Shown here: in pieces, positions 18,001-25,321 of the stretch
Position numbering within the stretch: position 1 is the stretch's first letter
Layout of the letters: each line of letters begins with the position of its first letter
Assembly: GCF_019091135.1 (NCBI RefSeq)
Contig: NZ_JAGXJW010000021.1
Location: 1 to 64,000 of the forward strand
DNA length: 64,000 nt
Origin: Cohnella sp. GbtcB17
Lineage (GTDB): Bacteria; Bacillota; Bacilli; Paenibacillales; Paenibacillaceae
Reading direction: 5' to 3'
Position numbers and translations under genes: made by a program
The notes under the pieces: generated by a model
Told to the model about the DNA's origin: nothing
Databases searched by the model: none
What the model saw: the letters and a program-made list of their open reading frames with translations, nothing else

Positions 18001-20183
18001 AAGTGATCGTGCAGGGGAATACGATAAAGGGTTATGTAGACGGGGAACGGAAAATCGAGTGGACCAATCCCGTAAACGAATTGACTGCAGGCAAAATCGG
18101 CTTCCGAACGACCTCTGCAGATGTCATGTTCGATCAAGTTCTCGTGACGGGCATCGCGCAGGCGCAGTCCGAGCCGCACAAGGCCGATGAATCCAAGAAC
18201 ACTGTAACCCTCGACCGAAGCAGCGCAGCCGCAGGGCAAACGGTCGTCATAACGGCTGAAGGGGACAGACAGTCGGCTGACGGCGCAGTTGAGGGAGACG
18301 AGAAATTCGTCCCTGCAACCTGGACTTCCACAGAGGCCGGCAAAAACGGCAGCTTTGCCTGGGATGAGGAGGCGGGCGCGTACATCTCCAGCTATACCGT
18401 CTCCGAGGTCGGCGCTCATGCCGTAACGGCTACTTTTCAGAAGCAAATATGGACGGAATCCGCCTGGGTTAACGAAACGACGGCTGCCCGGTCGGTGACC
18501 CTTACCGTATATGCGCCGGCGGACGTCAAAGAAAATTTCCTCAGCGTCAGTCCAAGCCAATTGGTGCTGGGGCAGACCGCCGTCCTGACGGCGGAGGGCT
18601 ACCATCAGAACGTGGAGCCTTCGATCGTCGGCGAGGAACGGTATTATCCAATCGCGTGGAGCTCCACGGAAGCAGGCAAGTCGGGGGAATTCAGCGTAGC
18701 CGGAATCGTATATCAGGCAGACTACACGCCCGCCGAGGCAGGGCGCTTCACGATAACGGCGACGTATCGGAATCAGGTGTGGGACGGAACGGCATGGACC
18801 GATACCGATCTGACCGATACCAAAGCCGTGAATCTGACGGTTGTGGCCAAATCAACAGACGATGGCGATGGAAATGGTAATGGTGATGGCGATGGCGATG
18901 GCGATACGCCTCCTTCGCCGGCACCGGGTACCACGGGAACAGGTACGCCTGCGGCTACGCCGCTCGATATCGGCCAGGCCACGTCCGCGCAGGAAGGCGG
19001 GAGGACCGTCACAACCATTTCGATCGACCCGGTTAAATGGGAGCAAAAGCTGGCGCAGGGTGGCATGGGCGCCACCATTGCCATTCCGGTGAATGCGCCA
19101 TCCGACAAGACCGTGGTTGAATTGACCGGGCAGTTGCTGAAGGCGATGGAAGCCAAGGAAGCCGTGCTGCAGATCCGGACGGAGAAGGCCACCTATACGC
19201 TGACCGCGGCGCAAATCGATATGGATGCCGTATCAAGGCAGTTGGGGGCGCCGGCGGACTTGCAGGACATTAAAGTCGGCATTACGATCGCGACGCCAGC
19301 GGATGAAGTCGTGAGTCAAATGCAGGACGCTGCCAAGGAGAAAGGGTACCGGATCGTCGCGCAGCCGATTGAATTCAAGATTACGGCCAGCAGCGGCAGC
19401 AACGCTTTAGAGGTCTCGAGCTTTAAAGGTTATGTGGAAAGAACCCTTCTTCTTGAAGAAGGGACCGACCCGGGCCGGATGGCGACGGGCATCGTTTTCC
19501 ACGAGGACGGATCCTTCTCTCCGGTGCCAACTCAAACGGTGGTCGTCGACGGAAAAGTGTATGCGAAGATCAACAGCCTGACCAATAGCATCTATTCGGC
19601 CGTTTACACTTCCAAGTCCTTCACGGACATCGCTTCGCATTGGGCCAAGGATGCGATCGATGACTTGAGCGCGAGACTTGTCGTCGACGGCAGCGGCAAC
19701 GGGCGGTTCGAACCCGACAGGGAGATGACCCGTGCGGAGTTTGCGGCTATCCTCATCAAGGGACTCGGGATCGCGCGGCCGGGTACCGGAACGGATATTT
19801 ATAACGATGTGACCGGCGACAGCTGGTATTACGATGCCGTCGCGCAAGCGCATGCATACGGAATCATCGACGGGTATGGCGACGGCGCATTCGGACCGTC
19901 GGATACGATTACCCGCGAGCAGGCTATGACCATGACAGCAAAAGCGATGCAAATCACCGGATTAAAGGCGGAGCCGGCGAAGGACGAAGCCGATCTCCTA
20001 CTGGCCAGGTTTGACGATGCCGGCGATGTCTCCGACTATGCCAAAGCCGGCATCGCATCCTGTCTGAAGGCCGGGATCATTTCCGGACGGAACGGAACGA
20101 CCCTGGCGCCAAAAGATTCGATCACCCGCGCGGAGGTGGCCGTCATCGTTCAGCGGCTTTTGCGGCAATCCGGATTGATTTAG
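15024..20183 (+). CDS. SLH-anchored beta-helix (GH28-like) glycoside-active protein with tandem CBM66-like domains
   Basis: 1719 residues, AGGAGG before ATG. Signal peptide (1-27); right-handed beta-helix from ~185 to ~580 opening with the pectate-lyase/GH28-type entry (YNADNTGATMASDAIQLAIDDA) and carrying Asp clusters EDD (371-373) and SDDD (392-395) that could be catalytic; two LamG/CBM66-like domains (~583-756 and ~874-1043, both DNFEDG/DDFEDG...GYVDGE..EWTNP); a cadherin-like domain between them; two ~105-residue repeats (~1058, ~1169) with ATWTSTEAGKNG-type cores; a Gly/Asp linker; a ~200-residue domain common in SLH proteins; three SLH repeats from ~1532. Probably an exposed polysaccharide-degrading or binding enzyme; the exact glycosidase family is uncertain. 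Confidence 0.83.
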   Translation: MLTRKVTALLLVLAIILTGWMPRTVGAADFDQNETVSLTDTAATADLISSPQAAEESAIVQSYPMPSIYTPSQVYSLKAGNETVPVIEYLPEYDYAEFSFSGTVSIEVTADEPITSYSISPLAKNIQGTIDGNKLTFTLSSSTYVIVDINEVPGEKADETDPAKIRKRLVIAADPLETDIPAASGPGIYNVTAAPYNADNTGATMASDAIQLAIDDANQAGGGTVYIPAGVYLSGNLTLKSNVTFYLAGGAVIVGTGRGEDYRNDFRKDSISDGTYFIRTEVNSENITMRGRGTIDGKGIEMRKRKMTNPPSTHKAGEGFINNLVVPMATSHFTFDGLILRDGGFWAFLVVRSDNVTITNYKGFQDLHVLEDDAIDINESQNVLVKHAIAISDDDTFSTKTWPQKGMSKDWPGAIENLVNVVFDDCLAWTRAAAFKMGMGICVPQIGVVFRNSYVYQSARALLVDHAYTENPLPVEGWAKDITFENIDIERVGINQFGNYWLRVSTSTAGDVSNVLLKNINVRQTGGESPIQGNPVRGGMVNGVTFTDIYVRGTLAKSLSDMKVAVKNENVSGLVIANSTPAIFSDNFEDGDTGGWTSFAGSWTVTDDASNGGAANKALSSWNQTKTSLLTANAGASWSDYAYEAKVKLPFINGEENAGLLFRVQDENNYYMYRMNAKSKKMELFKSVAGTLTLVADTPFTSAKQWYTVKAVVHGNTVKGYVDGELKTEWTNPTTELTAGGIGFRTTSAKVLFDDAAVSAINEAPTDIVLSHDSIAENTTAGGVVGTFSTVDPDEQDTSAYALVEGEGDTDNGSFSIAVLGNALMVRSEPDYETKDSYSIRVRTTDSGGLYYEKSFTIHILDRDETPVDSDPDAVLYSDDFEDGNTAGWTSSGGTWNVATDVTKALVQKSSTTAFIAAGDSWTDYVFEARVKVPITNANAGIVFRATDNKNFYMYRINASNQKLELYKCVEGTMTLVSSTSFTAAAKQWYTLKVIVQGNTIKGYVDGERKIEWTNPVNELTAGKIGFRTTSADVMFDQVLVTGIAQAQSEPHKADESKNTVTLDRSSAAAGQTVVITAEGDRQSADGAVEGDEKFVPATWTSTEAGKNGSFAWDEEAGAYISSYTVSEVGAHAVTATFQKQIWTESAWVNETTAARSVTLTVYAPADVKENFLSVSPSQLVLGQTAVLTAEGYHQNVEPSIVGEERYYPIAWSSTEAGKSGEFSVAGIVYQADYTPAEAGRFTITATYRNQVWDGTAWTDTDLTDTKAVNLTVVAKSTDDGDGNGNGDGDGDGDTPPSPAPGTTGTGTPAATPLDIGQATSAQEGGRTVTTISIDPVKWEQKLAQGGMGATIAIPVNAPSDKTVVELTGQLLKAMEAKEAVLQIRTEKATYTLTAAQIDMDAVSRQLGAPADLQDIKVGITIATPADEVVSQMQDAAKEKGYRIVAQPIEFKITASSGSNALEVSSFKGYVERTLLLEEGTDPGRMATGIVFHEDGSFSPVPTQTVVVDGKVYAKINSLTNSIYSAVYTSKSFTDIASHWAKDAIDDLSARLVVDGSGNGRFEPDREMTRAEFAAILIKGLGIARPGTGTDIYNDVTGDSWYYDAVAQAHAYGIIDGYGDGAFGPSDTITREQAMTMTAKAMQITGLKAEPAKDEADLLLARFDDAGDVSDYAKAGIASCLKAGIISGRNGTTLAPKDSITRAEVAVIVQRLLRQSGLI
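18856..18906 (+). repeat. In-frame GGCGAT/GGTAAT-type hexanucleotide repeat encoding a Gly/Asp/Asn linker
   Basis: Tandem six-base units encode alternating Asp-Gly/Asn-Gly before a PPSPAP segment. Unit length is a multiple of three, so copy-number change would alter linker length without frameshift. Confidence 0.6.
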
Positions 20184-20199
20184 CAACGGCATGGCCAGC

Positions 20200-20242
20200 G
20201 GGGCAGCGTTCCTCTTACGGGAGGGCACGCTGCTCTTTTTTT
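20200..20242 (+). terminator. Terminator of the large beta-helix gene
   Basis: GGGCAGCGT...CCTC paired with GAGG...ACGCTGCTC followed by a run of seven T. Confidence 0.85.
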
Positions 20243-20363
20243 GGCGGTAGCGGCCTGCTTGAAAAGGCACTTTATGATCTGATCGCAGGCATTTGAACCC
20301 CATTTACGCATATAAATTGCTGTTAGCAGTTTGAACCGGTCGGAGGGGATTTTTATCCAAGCG

Positions 20364-21449
20364 ATGCTGCCGAGCGAGAGGTACTTTGGCAAGTTCGAGG
20401 CGGTTTTTTTATTTTACGGCGCGATGCCTACAGGCGTTGCTGTTTCTGAAACCGGGCGAATTTTTACTTGTTTTCCGAAATGGGGAGACGACGTTAAATT
20501 TACGGTCGCTGAAATCGTTCGCGATACGTTGGAGCCTTACCCTAATTTAGAAGCGAATGAGGCAAGCCCGGCGAATATCACAACGTCGTTTATTAGCGTC
20601 CAAAGCGTCGTTGCCGATGGAAAGGGTACGCTCTGGGTGCTGGATACGGGAGCTCCTAATTTCTCCGAACCTATCAAAGGAGGGGCGAAGTTAGTCGCTG
20701 TTGATTTAAATTCAAATACCCTAAGACGCATATATACATTCACGGAGGAGATTGTCCTGCCGACCACTTATTTGAATGATGTCCGGTTTGATTTTCGTGT
20801 CGGCAAAGCAGGCTATGCTTATATACCGGATTCGTCTTCCCGGGGGCCAGGAGCCATTATTGTCGTCGATTTAGAAACCGGCCATGCCTGGAGACGGTTA
20901 AACGGAGCCCATTCGACTTCGCCCGATCCCTTTTTCTTGCCGAAAGTGGAAGGCCAAATCCTGGCGAACCGAAACAAGGACGGATCTACTTCGCCCTTTA
21001 GATTGGCATCCGACGGTATCGCGATTTCTCCGGACGGCAAGACGTTGTATTATTGCCCGCTCTCCAGTCGTCATCTGTACTCGATATCAACGGAAGCGCT
21101 GAGGGACCGAACGATACCGGATATGAATGTACAGCAGCAAGTGATGTATCGGGGAGAAAAAGGAGCTTCGGATGGCATGATCACCGATGCCAAAGGAAAC
21201 GTATACGCGGGAGACTATGAAAACAATAGCATTCGAAAAATATGGCCGAATGGAACCATGGAAACCATCGCGCATGATCCGAGAATTTTATGGCCGGATA
21301 CGTTTTCGATTGGCCCCGATCGATACTTATATTTTATCGTGAACCAATTACACCGGCAGTCCAGATTTCATTATGGCAAAGACCTGCGGCAGAAGCCGTA
21401 TAGTCTACTCCGTATGAAAATAGACGAACCGCCTGCTCCATCCTTGTAG
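20364..21449 (+). CDS. Major royal jelly/yellow-family protein (L-dopachrome tautomerase-related)
   Basis: 361 residues from ATG 20364. The similarity starts right there (SERYFGKFEAVF...MPTGVAVSETGRIFTCFPKWGD), so a TTG at 20331 that precedes the GGAGGGG site is less likely, although the site-to-ATG distance is long (~15 nt). Hallmarks of the yellow/MRJP beta-propeller are WVLDTG, YLNDVRFD, ASDGIAISPDGKTLYY and the terminal WPDTFSIG. Bacterial members are of unknown function; the insect proteins act in melanin metabolism. No signal peptide is evident. Monocistronic, convergent with a TPR gene whose stop abuts it. Confidence 0.8.
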   Translation: MLPSERYFGKFEAVFLFYGAMPTGVAVSETGRIFTCFPKWGDDVKFTVAEIVRDTLEPYPNLEANEASPANITTSFISVQSVVADGKGTLWVLDTGAPNFSEPIKGGAKLVAVDLNSNTLRRIYTFTEEIVLPTTYLNDVRFDFRVGKAGYAYIPDSSSRGPGAIIVVDLETGHAWRRLNGAHSTSPDPFFLPKVEGQILANRNKDGSTSPFRLASDGIAISPDGKTLYYCPLSSRHLYSISTEALRDRTIPDMNVQQQVMYRGEKGASDGMITDAKGNVYAGDYENNSIRKIWPNGTMETIAHDPRILWPDTFSIGPDRYLYFIVNQLHRQSRFHYGKDLRQKPYSLLRMKIDEPPAPSL

Positions 21450-21875
21450 TTAGCGAAATTCTATGTTTGACTCCAAAAACGAAAGATACTTTGGGTCGTC
21501 TTCCATAAATATCTCAATGCCGGCGCCCATGTAAGCCCGAGTTAACTCGTCGGCTGACTTTTCAAAGTTTTCCTGTTCGTAATAGATCTGCCCCAGCCGA
21601 AGATGAATATACGGATTACCCAACCCCTTCGGACACTGTACGGCATTAAAAAAGCACTTGAAGGCCTTATCGTAATTTTTCATCCGATAGTGGACATCCC
21701 CGATAGCGACATAGATCCAGGTAGCGGCTTCCCATTCTTGATGATTTTCAGGCAATAAACGGAGGGCGGCCAAATAGTTTTGCTTGGCAGCCTCCAGATC
21801 GCCTGTCTTCACTAAATCATCGCCTTGTTGACATAGTGCCCTGATTGCGGAATGAATGGAATCTGAGAGCTGCAA
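21450..21875 (-). CDS. Tetratricopeptide-repeat protein
   Basis: 141 residues, TTG start with AGGAG 8 nt upstream. Two to three TPR units are visible (GDLEAAKQNYLAALRLLP; WIYVAIGDVHYRMKNYDKAFKCFFNAV; YIHLRLGQIYYEQENFEKSADELTRAYM), then a conserved-looking tail DDPKYLSFLE. TPRs mediate protein-protein contact. Similar small TPR proteins accompany polymorphic toxins as immunity or accessory proteins in Firmicutes, but no toxin is adjacent, so that role is speculation. Confidence 0.8.
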   Translation of the reverse strand: MQLSDSIHSAIRALCQQGDDLVKTGDLEAAKQNYLAALRLLPENHQEWEAATWIYVAIGDVHYRMKNYDKAFKCFFNAVQCPKGLGNPYIHLRLGQIYYEQENFEKSADELTRAYMGAGIEIFMEDDPKYLSFLESNIEFR

Positions 21876-21892
21876 CGCGATCGCTCCTGTTC

Positions 21893-21927
21893 AAGCCCTC
21901 TCGTGATTACGCATCGCGAGAGGGCTT
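21893..21927. terminator. Hairpin between GyrI-like and TPR genes
   Basis: Perfect 11-bp inverted repeat AAGCCCTCTCG / CGAGAGGGCTT with 13-nt loop, just after the stop of the minus-strand GyrI-like gene. No good T run, so probably an imperfect terminator. Confidence 0.6.
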
Positions 21928-21932
21928 ACCTT

Positions 21933-22409
21933 TTATTTTTTAACCACAGGAACCCAAAATTCGCCGTAGAAATGGCCGTCACCGTTTTCCTGGCGATAAG
22001 TCGCATTCGGACCGCCGATATAAGCATAGTCGGTGACTTGCGGCAACACTTCGCCAAAAGCACGGTAAGTCAACTGATCGAACAAAGCTTCCTTTTCGCC
22101 GGTTCCTGCAACCACGATGTACTCGCTCTCCGGAAACTCGATGATGCGCGTGGCGTCAGCCACCGCTTTGCCGGCTTCCACCGCGAAATAATTCCACGGT
22201 TTGCCTTGATAAACCTCGTTGACCGACCATTCGCGATCGTCTTTGGCCGCCGCTTTGAGCTTGCCGAAACGCCCGTCAGCCTTGAGCCCTCCCCAAAACG
22301 CCGCTTTTTCCTTTTGCAAAGCCGGCGCGTCCTGGAAATTGGACCGAATGGAAAAGCCATAAGCGGTTAAAGTAAACGATTTTTTATATTCAATGCTGTA
22401 ATTCGCCAT
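21933..22409 (-). CDS. GyrI-like (AraC effector-binding domain) stand-alone protein A
   Basis: 158 residues from ATG 22409, which has AAAGGAG upstream; an in-frame start further up lies in the preceding intergene and has no ribosome site. It is a single effector-binding domain of the GyrI/Cass2/BmrR-C type, ending with YIGGPNATYR...FYGEFWVPVVKK, with no DNA-binding domain. Such domains bind hydrophobic or cationic small molecules. It is the second gene of an operon with protein B (22433-22912), divergent from a WYL regulator, and is clearly homologous to the protein at 47107-47586. Likely ligand-binding or drug-sequestering; ligand unknown. Confidence 0.82.
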   Translation of the reverse strand: MANYSIEYKKSFTLTAYGFSIRSNFQDAPALQKEKAAFWGGLKADGRFGKLKAAAKDDREWSVNEVYQGKPWNYFAVEAGKAVADATRIIEFPESEYIVVAGTGEKEALFDQLTYRAFGEVLPQVTDYAYIGGPNATYRQENGDGHFYGEFWVPVVKK

Positions 22410-22432
22410 GAGCGTGCTCCTTTTGGCTTTTA

Positions 22433-22912
22433 TCAGCCTGCTGCTTTTTGCGCGCGAAGCCACATCTCGCCGTAGAATTTACCGTCTTCAGCCGGCTTGA
22501 CGAAGGTTGCGTTGCCGGGACCCACGTACTTGTAGTCCGTAATTTCTTGCAGCAGGCCGCCGAAAACTTTCCCTGTTATTTCGTCGGCGAGCGTGTCTTT
22601 GTCCGCGCCTGTGCCGGGCACCACGAGGTAGTCGCCGGCGAGGAAGTCGAAGACGACCGCGTCATCCACGTCGTATGCGCCCATCACGCCGAAGCCGCGC
22701 CAAGCCTTGCCGTCGAGGACGTAGTTGATTTGATACACTTGCCCGTCGGCGAGCGCGAGAAGCTCGGCAAGCTTGCCGTTTTCAGTAATTTCGGCTTTTT
22801 TTGCTGCCGTTTTTGCCGCATTGCCTGCCCAGTCGTTGTAGTCTTCCAGTATAACGCCGAAGCCAGTCATTTTGTAGTTTTCCGGGATGGTTTGGATGGT
22901 GTAGTGAGACAT
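22433..22912 (-). CDS. GyrI-like (AraC effector-binding domain) stand-alone protein B
   Basis: 159 residues, ribosome site AAGGAGCG before ATG. Same fold signatures as its downstream neighbour (YKYVGPGNATF...GKFYGEMWLRA, DFLAGDYLVVPGTG), so the pair arose by duplication. No helix-turn-helix. First gene of the two-gene unit, starting 98 nt from the divergent WYL regulator. The intergene holds the TTTTGATA-N11-TAGGAT element shared with the second module at 46.5-47.1 kb. A ligand-binding role is inferred from family membership only. Confidence 0.82.
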   Translation of the reverse strand: MSHYTIQTIPENYKMTGFGVILEDYNDWAGNAAKTAAKKAEITENGKLAELLALADGQVYQINYVLDGKAWRGFGVMGAYDVDDAVVFDFLAGDYLVVPGTGADKDTLADEITGKVFGGLLQEITDYKYVGPGNATFVKPAEDGKFYGEMWLRAQKAAG

Positions 22913-22950
22913 TTTAATCGCTCCTTAGCGGTTTATTTCTTACAAGATCG

Positions 22951-22973
22951 ATCCTATTGGCTATATGTATCAA
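22951..22973 (-). promoter_or_regulatory. Shared WYL-module promoter element, copy C
   Basis: Minus strand TTGATA-N11-TAGGAT, preceded by TTT. It matches copies A (46505-46544) and B (47025-47064). The palindrome GTATC-N7-GATAC overlaps it (plus strand about 22967-22983), a candidate binding site for the WYL regulator. Confidence 0.5.
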
Positions 22974-23001
22974 AAAGAGATACCTTTTACTGCGTTTCTG
23001 A

Positions 23002-23007
23002 TACAAT
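23002..23007 (+). promoter_or_regulatory. -10 box placed for near-leaderless transcription
   Basis: TACAAT only 3 nt before ATG ATG (23011/23014), with no Shine-Dalgarno sequence. Transcription from it would start at about the second ATG, giving a leaderless mRNA. Confidence 0.45.
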
Positions 23008-23010
23008 AAA

Positions 23011-24015
23011 ATGATGAAAAAAACAGAACGAGTGAACCTGATTATGCGCTTCATCAATAACCGCGCGCGTTTTACGATTGCCGAGATTCAGCGGGAGTTC
23101 AAGATTTCTCGTGCGACGGCGATTCGCGACATTAACGAGATTCAGGCGATGGGCTTTCCGCTGACGACCGAGCTGGGACGCGGAGGCGGCTACAATGTCC
23201 TGCAAAATCAATATTTGTCTGCCGTCCGATTTACGCCGGAAGAGCTGAAAGCTATCTTTATCAGCTTTATCGCCTCGAAAAATTCGCAGCTGCCTTATTT
23301 GCAAAATCGCCGTTCCATCACAGAAAAGCTCATCGGCATCGCGTCGCAAACCCAGCACGACGAGCTGATCGAGCTGAATCACCTCTTGCTTTTTGAAAAT
23401 ACAAATCCGGCGAATCCGAATCTGCTGGAGCTCGATGATGCGGCGCCTGCGGAGTTAAACCAGTTGATCTCGCTTGCTGCGCGGGATAAGCACTTGCGTT
23501 TGACGTATGAGCCGAGTCCCGGCTGGCCGCAGTTGATGGACGTGTATTTGCTTCATATTCTGAATGCTAACGCGCATTGGCTGGTCGAGGTTTATGATCT
23601 GGATGCGGATGCGTTTCGTTATTTGCCTGTCGAGATGCTGCGGGATTCGGCCATTTCCGAACAGAAGCTGAGGCGGTCGGAGCAGGAGATTTTAAGCAAA
23701 AAACGGCTTGGCGCACGCGAATCCAATCTGGTTGTTAAGCTTGATGCGACCGGGATTCAGCGCTTTAAGCGATTGCATCCGCCAGGGATTGTTTTGTCCT
23801 TTACCGGCATGTTCCAGTCGAGCGGGATTTTTAATGTCCAACTGGATGTGACCGATGAAGAGGCGCTAGCGTATTACGCGGATTGGCTTTTGTTCTTGGG
23901 GAAAGGGGTCGCGTTTGAACGGATTCCTGATGAGCTTCGTTCGATTTTGGAGGAGCGGTTAAGGGGAAGTGCCGACACTTTAACCAAATACACACCAGGC
24001 GTTAGGCCCGAATAA
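23011..24015 (+). CDS. HTH-WYL domain transcriptional regulator (module 1)
   Basis: 334 residues. N-terminal DeoR/HTH_11 winged helix (about 1-60: FTIAEIQREFKISRATAIRDINEIQAMGFPL then GRGGGY) followed by a WYL-type ligand-sensing region and C-terminal extension, as in YafY/YobV regulators. About half of the residues in the first 150 match the regulator at 45516-46481. Divergent from two GyrI-like genes that it probably controls, together with itself. It has no ribosome site; a -10 box 3 nt upstream suggests a leaderless message, in which case the second ATG (23014) may be used. Confidence 0.85.
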   Translation: MMKKTERVNLIMRFINNRARFTIAEIQREFKISRATAIRDINEIQAMGFPLTTELGRGGGYNVLQNQYLSAVRFTPEELKAIFISFIASKNSQLPYLQNRRSITEKLIGIASQTQHDELIELNHLLLFENTNPANPNLLELDDAAPAELNQLISLAARDKHLRLTYEPSPGWPQLMDVYLLHILNANAHWLVEVYDLDADAFRYLPVEMLRDSAISEQKLRRSEQEILSKKRLGARESNLVVKLDATGIQRFKRLHPPGIVLSFTGMFQSSGIFNVQLDVTDEEALAYYADWLLFLGKGVAFERIPDELRSILEERLRGSADTLTKYTPGVRPE

Positions 24016-24121
24016 TTAAGCTGCTATACCTCTTGTACCGGCTGCCCGGCGGGCGGGCGATCCGCAAGCGATCCGAATCCCCCGCCCCCGGCCAACCCCG
24101 CCGTGATTGCTCCTGCGGCGC

Positions 24122-24493
24122 TTATGGGCGACCTCCCGCCTCATGCTCGGCGTGCGCCTCTTCGATCCTTTTTTGCTGCATATGCTCCGTATGACGCTCG
24201 CCCCACTGGTGCATGGCGACGATGACTGGCTCCAGCGTTCTGCCGTAGTCGGTCAGCGAATACTCGACCTTCGGCGGAACCTGCGGGTAGACGACACGCC
24301 TTACGATATCCTGTTCTTCAAGCTCCCTCAGCAGACCAGTCAGGATCTTCTGCGTAATGCCGGGGATCAGCGCCCGCAGCTCGTTGAATCGCTTCGTCCC
24401 GCCGTTGAACAGATGGAACAAGACGTCGCCTCTCCATTTGCCCGCAAAAATTTCGGCGGCTTCAACCGCGTGGCACTGCTCGATCGATGCCAT
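24122..24493 (-). CDS. HxlR-family (YodB-like) redox-sensing regulator
   Basis: 123 residues, DUF24/HxlR winged helix with IFAGKWRGDVLFHLFNGGTKRFNELRALIPGITQKILTGLLRELEEQDIV. A conserved Cys sits at position 7 (IEQCHAVEAA), the place of the reactive Cys6 of B. subtilis YodB, which senses quinones and diamide. AGGAGG before ATG. Divergent from an azoreductase, the known type of YodB target, so it is very likely a thiol-switch repressor of that gene. Confidence 0.88.
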   Translation of the reverse strand: MASIEQCHAVEAAEIFAGKWRGDVLFHLFNGGTKRFNELRALIPGITQKILTGLLRELEEQDIVRRVVYPQVPPKVEYSLTDYGRTLEPVIVAMHQWGERHTEHMQQKRIEEAHAEHEAGGRP

Positions 24494-24563
24494 GCTGCCA
24501 CCTCCTAAGTTTCTAAAAGCATACTAAGCCACCTAAAAGTGCGTTCTTCCCAGCGACTCGTTC

Positions 24564-24601
24564 TTGTTCCATAATAACAACTGTGCTTATTATATCACAG
24601 T
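24564..24601 (+). promoter_or_regulatory. azoR promoter and candidate HxlR operator
   Basis: TTGTTC-N18-TATTAT overlaps an inverted repeat ACTGTG-N10-CACAGT (24580-24601), placing a dimeric repressor site on the -10 box. Confidence 0.55.
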
Positions 24602-24635
24602 ATAAATTTCTTATAACGAATGGGGAGAAAATAAG

Positions 24636-25262
24636 ATGGCAAATGTACTATTTATTAAAGCAAACGACCGCCCGGCCGATCAAGCCGTTAGCGTAAAATT
24701 ATACGACGCGTTCCTGTCCGCCTATAAGGAGACGCATCCGTCCGACACGATTACGGAGGTGGATCTGTTCGCGGAAAATCTACCGTACTACGGCAACACG
24801 ACGATCACCGGCTTGTACAAGCTGAGTCAAGGCTTCGAGCCGACGGCCGAAGAACGGCAGGCGGCCGAGCTGTCGAGCCGCTATCTGGAGCAGTTCCTGG
24901 CCGCCGACAAAGTCGTGCTGGCGTTCCCGCTCTGGAACTTCACCGTGCCGGCGCCTCTGATTACGTATGCCTCCTATTTGTCGCAGACGGGGAAAACGTT
25001 CAAATACACGGCCGAAGGTCCCGTCGGCTTGGCCGGCGACAAGAAGGTCATGCTGCTCGCGGCACGGGGCGGCGACTACTCCAACGAAGTGATGGCTCCG
25101 TTCGAGATGGCCGTTAATTATGTCAAAGTCATTCTCGGCTTCTGGGGCATTACGCAGCCCGAGTCCGTAATTGTAGAAGGCCACAACCAATTCCAGGACC
25201 GCGCCGCCGACATCGTCGCAGCCGGCATTAAAGAAGCAGCCACTAAAGCGGCTGCGTTCTAA
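24636..25262 (+). CDS. azoR: FMN-dependent NADH-azoreductase
   Basis: 208 residues, full length for AzoR/AcpD flavodoxin-fold enzymes. Visible: phosphate-binding N-terminus, the conserved FPLWNFTVPAPLITYASYLSQTGKTFKYTAEGPVGLAGDKKV block that forms the FMN and dimer region, and LLAARGGDYS. The enzyme reduces azo dyes and quinones with NADH by two electrons, protecting thiols from quinone adducts. GGGGAG before ATG. Divergent from an HxlR-type regulator with a candidate operator over its promoter. Confidence 0.92.
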   Translation: MANVLFIKANDRPADQAVSVKLYDAFLSAYKETHPSDTITEVDLFAENLPYYGNTTITGLYKLSQGFEPTAEERQAAELSSRYLEQFLAADKVVLAFPLWNFTVPAPLITYASYLSQTGKTFKYTAEGPVGLAGDKKVMLLAARGGDYSNEVMAPFEMAVNYVKVILGFWGITQPESVIVEGHNQFQDRAADIVAAGIKEAATKAAAF

Positions 25263-25277
25263 ATAAAGCATTCATCG

Positions 25278-25313
25278 ACTCCCCGGCCGGCGATACGCCT
25301 GCCCCCGGGGAGT
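25278..25313. terminator. Hairpin between convergent azoR and coat genes
   Basis: Inverted repeat ACTCCCCGG / CCGGGGAGT with an 18-nt loop lying between the two stop codons; short T content after it. Probable bidirectional terminator. Confidence 0.6.
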
Positions 25314-25321
25314 TTGCTGCG

